A stretch of DNA of 37,134 nucleotides, taken from contig NW_005434652.1 of the NCBI RefSeq assembly GCF_000315625.1, forward strand, positions 48,310 to 85,443, read 5' to 3'. The stretch comes from Guillardia theta CCMP2712. Its lineage: Eukaryota; Cryptophyceae; Pyrenomonadales; Geminigeraceae. Shown piece after piece: positions 20,400-30,025 of this stretch (positions are counted from its first letter, which is position 1; each line of letters opens with the position of its first letter). The notes beneath the pieces are model-generated. The model ran no database searches. It was not told the DNA's origin and worked only from the letters and a program-made list of their open reading frames with translations. The position numbers were made by a program, and so were the translations under genes.

Positions 20400-21183
20400 C
20401 TATGCCATGAGCAAACACACGTTAAAACCGCAGAGAACTAGTTGGTTAGTACTGATGGAGAGGACAAAGAAGCAAAAGCAAGACCACGATGCCTGCAGTC
20501 CTGTCACATTGCAAGACGAGAAGAGGGGAGGGAGAAAGCTGTGCGAGAGAGGAAAGGGAAAGAAGGAGGGAGAGCGAGAAGGGGAAGGATGGATAGGGAG
20601 GTAGGGCGACAAAGGAGAAAAGGAGGGGAGGGAGGGGAGCGAGAGCGAAAGGGGAGAGAGAAGAGAGCGAAGGGAGGGAGGGAAGGGAAGGAATGAGAAA
20701 CGAAAGGTCTTCCTATTGTTACCCATGAGCAAAATGCTAAGAGCAAGGAGCAGGCCTGAGCTCTGACTGTATATGTACATAGCAAAGACGGTTCCAAGCA
20801 TGACACTGAGTGGCAGATGTCAGTCAGGAAAAGAAGGAAGAAAGGGAAAGATGAGTGACAGAACGAAAAAGAAGGAAAATGACGAGTGAGAAGCGAAGAA
20901 GGCAAAACAAGTTTTTAGGTAAGAGAATCGAAAACAGGAGACAGTCTACGACACCTGATAAGAAAGATGTTGAACAAAAATCTCTCCCACCAGTCCAACA
21001 TGTACAGGACACTGTCACTGTTATGTCAGAAGAAGACATCATCGTCTGGTTCAACCTCGTGATGTTGTATTGTTGTTGCTTGACGCTTAACCAATCAAGA
21101 AATCCAGGTTTTCTTTCTGTTAGCCTATCATACTCCTCTTTCTCCAGCAATCTCCGCCTTGCCAAGACAGTCAAAAAGGACAT
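20400..21183 (-). CDS. Small serine palmitoyltransferase subunit-like membrane protein
   Basis: Four exons (right to left): 21056-21183, 20955-21017, 20723-20805 and 20400-20500. All junctions are GT-AG and in phase, giving 124 residues ending in TAG. Introns are 38, 149 and 222 nt. The second and third exons encode VLYMLDWWERFLFNIFLI and VMLGTVFAMYIYSQSSG. These closely follow the LYML-x-x-WE-x-x-x-FN pattern and following membrane helix of the small SPT subunits (SPTSSA/B), which bind and activate serine palmitoyltransferase in the ER. The N-terminus (LARRRLLEKEEYDRLTERK) is cytosolic-looking. A C-terminal extension with further hydrophobic runs (LLLALSILLMG, SCFCFFVLSI) is not typical of the family. 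The third intron is a long pyrimidine tract in the gene's sense. Confidence 0.6.
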
Positions 21184-21719
21184 AAGAAAACAGCAAAGAT
21201 CACTTCTTCTTGTATTCTTCAGGTAGAGCTGATCTTGTGTTCACCGATGGTTTCATCTGGGGGTTTCATTTTGAGCGCCACGTTTCCCACCCCCGCTCCC
21301 AAACTCCCTTCTGCCCTCAAGCTCAAAAAGAAAAGAACGATCATTCTCAAACTCTTCTTGGCAATATCATTACAAAGATTTCTGTGCCATTGCACTCCTC
21401 CTACTCTTCCTCCTCTTGTTCCCACTGCTCCTGCTCCTCCTTCTCCTTTCCCTCCTCCTACTCTTCGTCCTTGCCTCATATACTCGAGAATTCTTTCCCT
21501 ACAGCTCATTTGCTCCCAGCCATGACTACTACAAACACACATCTTTCTCTCCTTCTATCGACGGGAGACGTGTTCTATGCCTCTGATCTTCTCTTATCCG
21601 CTTATCAACGTCGCTCCCTCCTAACTATCCCCCCCCCCTCCCCTCCGTTCGCTTGCTCCTTCCCAGGCCATGGCGGGATTTATGATATGGTCCCTTTCTC
21701 AAGAAAAACCAACAAGGTG
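21184..21719. other. CT-rich intergenic region
   Basis: Mostly CT-rich plus strand between the small SPT-like gene and the tRNA. Open frames present are Ser/Pro/Leu-rich compositional frames. No gene is supported. Confidence 0.4.
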
Positions 21720-21772
21720 GTCCTAGCCAGGGTCCCCTAGGGGTGATAAGGGGGGCATAGTCTTCTATAGTT
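21720..21772. repeat. Short GGGG(T/C)-rich intergenic element
   Basis: GGGTCCCCTAGGGGTGATAAGGGGGG-like sequence (central CCCCTAGGGG palindrome). It is another G-rich patch in an intergenic gap, about 80 bp before the tRNA. Confidence 0.3.
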
Positions 21773-21850
21773 CGAGTCATAGGGAGGTCATAGCAAGGTA
21801 TGTATCAACTAGTATATAAACTGTATTATCATCCCTAACGGACATGTGGC

Positions 21851-21922
21851 GGGGATTTGGTCTAGCGGTATGATTCTCGCTTTGGGTGCGAGAGGTCCCG
21901 GGTTCGATCCCCGGAATCCCCC
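21851..21922 (+). tRNA. tRNA-Pro (anticodon UGG)
   Basis: A 72-nt cloverleaf without intron. The acceptor stem pairs GGGGATT with AATCCCC, with C as discriminator. The anticodon stem CTCGC/GCGAG encloses loop TTTGGGT, with anticodon TGG at 21883-21885. The T arm reads GGTTCGATCC. The A box (TGGTCTAGCGG) and B box (GGTTCGATCC) act as internal Pol III promoters. CCA is not encoded, as expected for a eukaryotic nuclear tRNA gene. Confidence 0.97.
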
Positions 21923-21942
21923 TGAGAAGCGATCCGCCTTGC

Positions 21943-21947
21943 TTTTT
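21943..21947 (+). terminator. Pol III T-run terminator
   Basis: A run of five T residues 21 nt after the tRNA 3' end, fitting RNA polymerase III termination. Confidence 0.7.
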
Positions 21948-22312
21948 GCTTCTGGGCAGATGCTGGAATATGATGCGTTCAGCTGTCATGATCACTCGAA
22001 ACTTGCCGTTCAGATGCTTTTTGTACTATTGGACATCTTGTCTTTACTTGTGGATGCTCATGGTTACATGCAAACTCAACAGATCCGTCGCCTTGGAGAG
22101 TTTTACCTGGTTGCAATACTGTAGGCCATCAAGTTTAAACTTTCAGCATGTCAAAAACATGGCAGTCCTCTCACTCTTATTTCCGCCATTTTACTATGCT
22201 CAGTGTCAATTCCATCGAGCATGACATTCCCACTCACGACACACCGTCGTCGTCGCCATCATCATCATCACAGCACAGCAGCATGTCGTCAGTCAACAAG
22301 GAACAAACAAGC

Positions 22313-22903
22313 TCATAACGGATGCATACACATATCTTCCTCCTTCACACCAACACAACAGGTGAGATCCACTATATGGCCAAATACATGCGGCTCGTTT
22401 GCGAGTCTTTGACTCTCCTCTGCCGTGAAAGCGATGGCGATCCAGTGATCTATCTCGCGGTTAGAGCGCTCTCCAGACCCGACCTGGCGAGCACAGGACT
22501 GGGTCTTCACGTAGCAGCCGATGGATCTCAGGTACCTTGCGTTCATCTGCTCTTGCCACTCGCGGAGATCCCGATCATACTTGAGCACACGATTCTTGCT
22601 GCGCATCCTTTGAATGCAGCACACGCCAGGAATGATGACGCAGGGAAATATGAGCATGGAAGTAGTGAACTGATAGCAGGACGTCGGCTGCTTCTTCCGT
22701 ACCTCCTCCAGCTCTTTGAGTACAGTATCCAAGTCGTTTCGCTTCATTGCGGTCTGAAAGATCTCTTCGGGTATGGGTACGACAATGCCGCTGCCTTCCT
22801 TGGAAAACCAGCTACTAGGTTCCCAGAGGAGGTTTGCTCGGACGAGCTTGCCGTCCTTGTAGATGAGCTTGGGAGGAGGCTGCTTGACTTGACTGGGATC
22901 CAT
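22313..22903 (-). CDS. Unrecognised 196-aa protein, copy 1
   Basis: An open frame on the minus strand from ATG (MDPSQVKQPPPKLIYKDGK) to TGA. The frame extends 8 codons upstream only through a TTG, so the ATG at 22903 is chosen. Middle features are IPEEIFQTAMKRNDLDTVLK, a hydrophobic cysteine-containing stretch (MLIFPCVIIPGVCCI), then NRVLKYDRDLREWQEQMN. The order of helix, Cys-rich hydrophobic turn and a D-x-x-x-x-E-x-N-like helix faintly resembles Golgin A7/Erf4 palmitoyltransferase partners, but I do not claim this. The plus strand is also open here. Differences between copies are mostly silent or conservative in the minus frame and radical in the plus frame, which favours the minus gene. 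A TATA-like run lies about 90 bp upstream. Confidence 0.6.
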   Translation of the reverse strand: MDPSQVKQPPPKLIYKDGKLVRANLLWEPSSWFSKEGSGIVVPIPEEIFQTAMKRNDLDTVLKELEEVRKKQPTSCYQFTTSMLIFPCVIIPGVCCIQRMRSKNRVLKYDRDLREWQEQMNARYLRSIGCYVKTQSCARQVGSGERSNREIDHWIAIAFTAEESQRLANEPHVFGHIVDLTCCVGVKEEDMCMHPL

Positions 22904-22993
22904 CTCGACAGGTAGAAGGAGGGACAAGGGAACAGTCTCTCCTCCTCTTCCCGCTCCTCCCTCACCTCTTCCCGCTCCTCCTCTCCTCCGATT

Positions 22994-23010
22994 ATATAAA
23001 GATTATAAAA
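22994..23010 (-). promoter_or_regulatory. TATA-like element, copy 1
   Basis: On the minus strand the sequence reads TTTTATAATCTTTATATAAT, about 90-105 bp before the ATG at 22903. It is conserved in copies 2 and 3 (about 24501-24517 and 30711-30727). Confidence 0.4.
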
Positions 23011-23819
23011 CTCCCGGTACCAACTTATCATTTTTTTTCCCAAGTGGTGGTCAAATTCGAACTCGCTGGTCAAAAAACAACTGTTGTTCTCCTGGTGACG
23101 ATGTTTCGATCCTGCGTTGATCGAAACTTCACAAAGATGATCATCTACATGTTACCTGCTCGAGAACTTGTCTGAAACACCTTACAGTCCTGTCAGTCTT
23201 TACGGCTGCTCTAGGACATAATCGTCAGTCCTGTCAGTCCTTACGGCTGCTCTAGGCCCGGATATAATCGTCGTCGTCTCAGAAAGTTCCATTCTTCCAC
23301 ATTCAGAGTGACGGCTCGACGAGTGCTGGAGAGACAGAGAGAGAGAGCACCAAGCCTTCTTCTACAGGCTGCCAGTGCAGGAGTGAAAGTTGCATGATCC
23401 GTGCTTCGAAGCAGATTTATTGAGAAACTAGTTATGCAAGATTTGATGATGTGTGATGGCAACAAACTTGCACAGTGACAAACCTAGCTTGCCACATAAT
23501 CCAATGTACCTGACACACACATGCTTTTTGCACTATTGGACATGTTGTCTTTACTTGTGGATGCTCATGGTTACATGCAAACTCAACAGATCCGTCGCCT
23601 TGGAGAGTTTTACCTGAATGCAATACTGTAGGCCATCAAGTTTAAACTTTCAGCATGTCGAAAACATGGCAGTCCTCTCACTCTTATTTCCGCCATTTTA
23701 CTATGCTCAGTGTCAAATCCATCGAGCATGACATCCCCACTCACGACACACCGTCGTCGTCGTCATCATCATCATCACAGCACAGCAGCATGTCGTCAGT
23801 CAACAAAGAACAAACAAGC

Positions 23820-24410
23820 TCATAACGGATGCATACACATATCTTCCTCCTTCACACCAACACAACAGGTGAGATCCACTATATGGCCAAATACATGCGG
23901 CTCGTTTGCGAGTCTTTGACTCTCCTCTGCCGTGAAAGCGATGGCGATCCAGTGTTCTTTCTTGCGGTAAGAGTGCTCTCCAGACCCGACCTGGCGAGCA
24001 CAGGACTGGGTCTTCACGTAGCAGCCGATGGATCTCAGGTACCTTGCGTTCATCTGCTCTTGCCACTCGCGGAGATCCCGATCATACTTGAGCACACGAT
24101 TCTTGACGCGCATCCTTTGAATGCAGCACACGCCAGGAATGATGATGCAAGGAAAGATGAGCATGGAAGTAGTGAACTGATAGCAGGACGTCGGCTGCTT
24201 CTTCCGTACCTCCTCCAGCTCTTTGAGTACAGTATCCAAGTCGTTTCGATTCATTGCGGTCTGAAAGATCTCTTCGGGTATGGGTACGACAATGCCGCTG
24301 CCTTCCTTGGAAAACCAGCTACTAGGTTCCCAGAGGAGGTTTGCTCGGACGAGCTTGCCGTCCTTGTAGATGAGCTTGGGAGGAGGCTGCTTGACTTGAC
24401 TGGGATCCAT
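23820..24410 (-). CDS. Unrecognised 196-aa protein, copy 2
   Basis: Same gene as at 22313-22903, with intact frame from ATG at 24410 to TGA. It differs from copy 1 at a handful of residues: Lys to Asn in QTAMNRND, Val to Ile in FPCIIIP, Ser to Val in RMRVKNR, and a short divergent stretch (GEHSYRKKEHW against GERSNREIDHW). It is nearly identical to the right-hand copy. Function is unknown; see copy 1 for visible features. Confidence 0.6.
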   Translation of the reverse strand: MDPSQVKQPPPKLIYKDGKLVRANLLWEPSSWFSKEGSGIVVPIPEEIFQTAMNRNDLDTVLKELEEVRKKQPTSCYQFTTSMLIFPCIIIPGVCCIQRMRVKNRVLKYDRDLREWQEQMNARYLRSIGCYVKTQSCARQVGSGEHSYRKKEHWIAIAFTAEESQRLANEPHVFGHIVDLTCCVGVKEEDMCMHPL

Positions 24411-25284
24411 CTCGACAGGTAGAAGGAGGGACAAGGGAACAGTCTCTCCTCCTCTTCCCGCTCCTCCCTCACCTCTTCCCGCTCCTCCTCTCCTCCGATT
24501 ATATAAAGATTATAAAACTCCCGGTACCAACTTATCATTTTTTTTCCCAAGTGGTGGTCAAATTCGAACTCGCTGGTCAAAAAACAACTGTTGTTCTCCT
24601 GGTGACGATGTTTCGATCCTGCGTTGATCGAAACTTCACAAAGATGATCATCTACATGTTACCTGCTCGAGAACTTGTCTGAAACACCTTACAGTCCTGT
24701 CAGTCTTTACGGCTGCTCTAGGACATAATCGTCAGTCCTGTCAGTCTTTACGGCTGCTCTAGGATATAATCGTCGTCGTCTCAGAAAGTTCCATTCTTCC
24801 ACATTCAGAGTGACGGCTCGACGAGTGCTAGAGAGACAGAGAGAGAGCACCAAGCCTTCTTCTACAGGCTGCCAGTGCAGGAGCGAAAGTTGCATGATCC
24901 GTGCTTCGAAGCAGATTTATCCAGAAACTAGTTATGCAAGATTTGATGAAGTGTGATGGCAACAAACTGGCACAGTGACAAACCTAGCATGCCACATAAT
25001 CGAATGTGCCGAAGTAGTCACCGTGAAACTTTAGTAAAAAGTGAGGCAAGATGAGTAAAGGAGAGAGTCAGTGTGACAAGTTCTAAGTATGAAGCATGTA
25101 ATAGTGACACAACGACAGAGAGGTTTCTGTTTCACAGAGCATCATAAATGAAGCAACCAGTCAATCAGACTTGTACATGTATGAAGATTTAGAGATTCAT
25201 CCTGGGACACGCATACAATAATGGCTATCCCGTCCCACGTGTTTGCTGTTTGGTTATCTTTAAGCAAATAAAAAATACTCGGTT

Positions 25285-25805
25285 TCTCTCCACCCTCCTC
25301 CTACTTCTCTCTCGCTCTTGCTCTTGCTCTTGCTCTCCCCACTCCCTCTCTCCTCTCCCTCTCCCTCATCTCTCGCTCTCGCTCTCTCCCTCGTCCCTCT
25401 CTCTCCTCTGTCTCCCTCTTAGCATTCTTCTCACTCAAGTTCCATCCACTCCCTCCTCTCCCTCATCTCCCTCCCTCCTCTCCCTCCCTCCTTCCCCTCC
25501 ACCCCTCCACCCATCCTTTTCCTCCCTCCCTCCTCTCGCTCCCTCCCTCCCTAATCTCCCTCCCTTCCCTCCCTCCATCCTTCTTCTCCATCCGTCCCTC
25601 CCTCCCTCGCTCCCCTCCCCCCTCCTTTCTCCCCTCTTCTCCCTCCCTCCATTCTCACTCTCCATGCATCGATCCCTCCTCTCGCTCCATCCATCCTTCT
25701 TCTCCCTTCTTTCTCTTCTCCCTCCATCCTCTCCTCTCCCTCCATCTCTCCATCCTCTCCCTCCCTCCCTGGCTCATCTCCATCCCCTCCTCTCCCTCCC
25801 TTTAC
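25285..25805. repeat. Long polypyrimidine tract
   Basis: About 520 bp of nearly pure C/T on the plus strand (CTCCCTC, CCATCC and TCTCGCTC words). A shortened homologous tract is at 31470-31712. The long Ser/Pro/Leu frames in it are artefacts. From 24800 to 25284 I see no gene. Confidence 0.85.
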
Positions 25806-25870
25806 TTTTCTGCCTTCTAATCATTTCTATTCATTTCATTGAGGCGAGCTGCTTTGCACCACTGCGCAAA

Positions 25871-28800
25871 CTTATTTGTATTTTAGACGGGAGGGCGCAA
25901 AAAAAAAGGGCGCGACACAAGGGTAGGGTTAATTTGTGACCAATGACCCGGTCCTTCTATACGAGTTCATGCCATGGGGTCGCACTCTACCGGGTCTGGA
26001 TGGCCATTGTAGAAGCAGAAGCGATCAGACAAGGGGAAAACTGAGCATCTTTCCTCGTCGCCATGATAATCATCAGAGTGAACAGTGCCAAGGACACAGA
26101 ATTTCACAGATTCCACCACAATCGTAAGTACCCATATCAGGGAGAACATTTGCATCCTGGCAAACAATGTCGGCACCAGCTGGGCAGACATGCTGGTATG
26201 AATCCTCATGTGTTATGCGAGATCAACCTGAGGCTCAGTTGAAAGTTTGCCAGTATTGCAACAAACCCTTCCATCATCTTTGTGCTAGTACTCTGAAAGG
26301 CACAGATGATATGAACTATTGTGGGCAATGCAACCGAGGAGCCCATAACAATACCGTGACTCAAAGTAGACCTTCGAATAAACGGCGGGTCAGTGCTCGC
26401 ACTGACGAAGAATTGTTGCATGTCTTCCAGGATCGCAGGGTCATTGGTACAGGGGGACTTGATATGAACATCCAGGCATTTCGAGAATTGCAGTCAAAAG
26501 TGGTCAGTCCCAGTACGCAGAGGAACTACGCATACCGCATTCATGCTATCATAGCTTTCTTCAGGTCTCACCCACGATATCATGCAGCTCTGAATGAAAC
26601 CTTGGACGACCTCGTTTTGCCATTGCCATACGATGCATTAGTAGCATTCTTCGGTTGTTTGTCGCAAAAGGAGCGGGTCAGGGATAAGATCAAGCAATCA
26701 AAAGCGAAACGTATGAAGAAGGGCACTCACCCAAACATGCAGATCAATGGCGATCACGTGGAAGTCGATGATGAAGCCGAAGATGAAGCAGGCCCATCAC
26801 AGTCGCATGCTTCATATGAAGATGAAGATGATGATGTTGAGATGGATGATGACGTTGAAGAACAAGCAGGCACCACCAGCAATGATGTTGAATTGGTAGT
26901 GGGACCCACTGGCATTCAAGACGTGAATTTTGTAACCAGTGCAGCGGACAAACCGACAGTAGCAGTGTCTACGATACGAGGGTACAAAGGTGCGTTGAAG
27001 TACCTGTACCAATGTAGACACATGGAATTTGTAGCTAGGGACATGCCAGAAGGAGAAGCAGCAGTGTGTATAGACGAGGTGTTGGAACGTTGCATGGAGT
27101 CTTACACGAAAGTAGTTACAGAGAAGAAATCTCGAGGAGTGATGCGCATTCATGAAGGCAGAACGGGGATAAGCATGAAGGCAGAACGGAACAGCAGACT
27201 TTGCTGTACTTCCCCCCCACTTCACAACGGAAGGATTGAAGCAAATAGAAGAGATCGGCTGGGAGAGGTTCATATCAGGTTACAGCAGTTTCCCGGCAGG
27301 ATTTCAAAAGTGTATCCGCTTCTTCCTTGCAAGTATCTTACTCCAACCAATACAGAAATATTGAAAGGCGTGAAAGAGATGAGGGTTGAAGTGCGGGATG
27401 CCATCAAGGAGGAGATGAAGGTAATCGAGGAGACGATGGATGAGAAGATGAATGGAATGAAGGAAATACTGGACCAGAAGTTTGACGATCTCAAAACTGT
27501 AATGAGGGACGAACTGCGAACGAATTTAGGTTTTGTTGCTGGACGGAGGAGGGATGTACCAGGTCCCAGTGGGGGGCAAGTTGCATCTGGAAGCATGGAC
27601 TTCACAGATGCTTTCCGCATCGTCATGCAACAGATGGGTGGTCATATACGGGAGCAGGTGCAGGCCGCCGTGGGGGAAGCTATGCGACAGATGGTACTGG
27701 ATGGAGCAGGCCATGGTATGATGGCACATGGGGTGAGCAACGTGATGTCACATGCTGGCTCGAATGGAAGATTGAATGAGAGTGAATCGGAGGGGGTGCA
27801 GAAGTGAGCAGGGAGGCGACACCGGAGAGGAACGCGGTGCTGGTTTCATCACTAGGACAGGGGGATGATGGCAACGGTGAGGTACAAGTTGGAGGGGATG
27901 ACTTCGAATGGGAAGGATGGGGGCCTGGCAGACATATGGTCCCGTTGGGTTGGCCATTTCCTTTGCGTTGCAGAGTTCGAAATATGTTCATGTGGTGGAA
28001 TTTGGGGCAAGATGTCATCGTGCAAGGACAAGTGAGGAGGATTCGGCCCTTAAAGCACCTAAGTAAGTTTCCTTTCTCCGCAGACGTGTCGAATGATGAG
28101 AACACGAGGAAGAATGTGTACAAAGCATATTATGTGATGACCATGGTGGAAGATATATGCCGAGAGCAAGGAGTACTGCAAGGAAGCGAGGTAATTATGC
28201 CTCACAACTTCTGTCAATGTTACAGAACTGGTTTCCGTACACTGGTGGAAAGGGCGTACGGAGAAGATGCATGGACGGCGATGGCACAGAGAAAGAGGTA
28301 CTCGCAATACTCATACATCACATACTACAAGCACTTGGTGGAATATCGTGCAGACATTTTCCAAAGCACGTAGTGTAGAGCATGTACAGTTCGTTCCTGA
28401 ATGAAATCATTGTTGAGTTGATACATGCGTGTTAAGCCCTAATGTGGAAATGGAATGTTGGAAATGATGAGTCTCGCTACGAGGAAATAAGCGATGGCAG
28501 GTTGTGATGGTACACTCACTCAAGTTCTATGTGAGAGGATGATGAGAATGAAAGCAACAGATAATGCAGTTGATCAGGTATCATACTGCACTGCAAATCA
28601 AGGGTGTTGTGGGAATTATGACAGTAAAGGGATGCCGGATTATGCTTTGTTGGAGTTGAGGTTGTGAGATGCCGTGGTGAGTATGAGCTGCCATCTGCCA
28701 TGATGGTGATGGAGGAGATATTCGCATCAATCACTGTCTTGATGACATGCTAAACATGATCGGTGGTGTGCATATTGTCATGTACGGCATTATGGATTTT

Positions 28801-29285
28801 CATGCACTGGATTCATGTTATGTTCCAACAGAAACGTTGCGTGTCAACCATATTGCAAAGTATTGCATATCGTCAGGTTTGAGCAATTCTTGAAAGAGCC
28901 TTCAAGGGGTGTTACCGATTCATGATCATCAAGGCGAATGAGGTGGCTGACATGGAGGTTGAAGCTCAGGGGTTATCATGATTGGAGATATGTTACTTCT
29001 TTGGCATTGGCCACATCGTGATGCTGCATATTGATCACTGATGATAACGTTCCCACCACCATCAGTGAATTGGCTGCAAGCTGGAGTGCAAGGCTGTGAC
29101 GGATCAGTGCAAGTCCGAGACGGGATAGTCAACCCATGAGCAAAGCATGTGCGACTTGAGCACATTCGGACTTCAAAGGCAAGTCAACCTTGGATTTGAG
29201 CTGTCGTCTTGATACTTGGAGGGAAGATGGGGGAGCCTGGATTCAGAGGTCATGTGATGGGTGAGGAGGTGTTCCGACGCCCTGT
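25871..29285. mobile_element. Unique insert with decayed Crypton-like element
   Basis: A 3.4-kb segment absent from copy 1, lying between the end of duplicon copy 2 and the truncated copy 3. It contains a degenerate tyrosine-recombinase gene at 26167-28373. The ends show no obvious terminal inverted repeats, as expected for Cryptons. The left end has GACGGGAGGGCGCAAAAAAA near 25888. From 28374 to 29285 no gene is seen. The element boundaries are not determined; some of this DNA may be the original spacer. Confidence 0.5.
26167..28373 (+). pseudogene. Crypton-like tyrosine recombinase, catalytic core deleted
   Basis: The frame at 26167-27807 starts with a zinc-binding domain (CQYCNKPFHHLC, then CGQC). 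A recombinase N-terminal helical domain follows (SPSTQRNYAYRIHAIIAFF and later STIRGYKGALKYLYQCR), with an acidic insert between. After EGRTGISMK the catalytic region (Arg...His-x-x-Arg...Tyr) is missing. The post-catalytic segment resumes at 27191 in another frame as DFAVLPPHF and then IGWERFISGYSSFPAGFQKC, stopping at TGA 27362. The first frame returns as a coiled coil (EMRVEVRDAIKEEMK). The C-terminal domain follows in a third frame, 27804-28373 (GRHMVPLGWPFPLRCRVRNM). That frame begins at GTG, so it is not an independent gene. The family assignment rests on remembered motifs of Crypton-like proteins from algae and oomycetes. The gene cannot make an active recombinase. Confidence 0.65.
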
Positions 29286-29725
29286 CGAAAACTTGTCTGA
29301 AACACCTTACAGTCCTGTCAGTCTTTACGGCTGCTCTAAGACATAATCGTCAGTCCTGTCAGTCTTTACGGCTGCTCTAGGACATAATCGTCAGTCCTGT
29401 CAGTCTTTACGGCTGCTCTAGGACATAATCGTCAGTCCTGTCAGTCATTACGGCTGCTCTAGGACATAATCGTCAGTCCTGTCAGTCATTACGGCTGCTC
29501 TAGGACATAATAGTGGTCGTCTCAGAAAGTTCCATTCTTCCACAGAGAGAGAGCACCAAGCCTTCTTCTACAGGCTGCCAGTGCAGGAGTGAAAGTTGCA
29601 TGATCCGTGCTTCGAAGCAGATTTATTGAGAAACTAGTTATGCAAGATTTGATGATGTGTGATGGCAAAAAACTGGCACAGTGACAAACCTAGCTTGCCA
29701 CATAATCCAATGTACCTGACACACA
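29286..29725. repeat. Duplicon copy 3, truncated tail only
   Basis: Homologous to the right end of copy 1 (about 23165-23520), starting at GAAAACTTGTCTG. It contains an expanded minisatellite but no gene body, and ends at the same TGACACACAC junction as copy 1. It therefore represents the copy 1 tail carried along with copy 2 in a larger duplication. Confidence 0.85.
29310..29514. repeat. 41-bp minisatellite, five copies
   Basis: Five tandem units starting CAGTCCTGTCAGTCTTTACG and ending GGACATAATCGT. The same unit occurs twice at 23185, twice at 24692 and once at 30904. Units differ by single bases (for example CTTTACG, CCTTACG, CATTACG). Confidence 0.92.
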
Positions 29726-30025
29726 CATGCTTTTTGTACTATTGGACATGTTGTCTTTACTTGTGGATGCTCATGGTTGCATGCAAACTCAACAGATCCG
29801 TCGCCTTGGAGAGTTTTACCTGAATGCAATACTGTAGGCCATCAAGTTTAAACTTTCAGCATGTCAAAAACATGGCAGTCCTCTCACTCTTATTTCCGCC
29901 ATTTTACTATGCTCAGTGTCAAATCCATCGAGCATGACATCCCCACTCACGACACACCGTCGTCGTCGTCATCATCATCATCACAGCACAGCAGCATGTC
30001 GTCAGTCAACAAAGAACAAACAAGC

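Larger units (their letters stand above)
22014..23520. repeat. Duplicon copy 1
   Basis: About 1.5 kb unit starting at ATGCTTTTTGTACTATTGG. It carries a 196-aa minus-strand gene, its TATA-like upstream region, two copies of a 41-bp minisatellite and a tail that ends at CCAATGTACC followed by TGACACACAC. It is directly followed by copy 2. It starts 91 bp after the tRNA-Pro gene. Confidence 0.9.
23521..25870. repeat. Duplicon copy 2 with extended 3' flank
   Basis: Tandem with copy 1. It holds the second gene copy and two 41-bp repeats (24692-24773), then continues past the copy 1 breakpoint through about 850 bp of flank that includes a long pyrimidine tract. That flank is shared only with the right-hand copy. 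Homology ends near 25870, after GCACCACTGCGCAAACTT. Confidence 0.88.

Noticed and set aside
22322-22915. 197-aa plus-strand frame opposite the orphan gene (also in the other copies)
   Set aside because: Differences between the copies are radical in this frame but silent or conservative on the minus strand.
25250-25939. 229-aa Ser/Pro/Leu-rich frame
   Set aside because: Lies in a C/T-only tract whose length differs between duplicon copies; not conserved as protein.
27804-28373. Separate 189-aa gene after the recombinase frame
   Set aside because: It begins at GTG, overlaps the previous stop and matches the C-terminal domain of the same recombinase, so it is a frameshifted continuation.
29310-29514. 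CRISPR-like array
   Set aside because: Units are directly adjacent with no unique spacers; it is a minisatellite in a eukaryotic genome.
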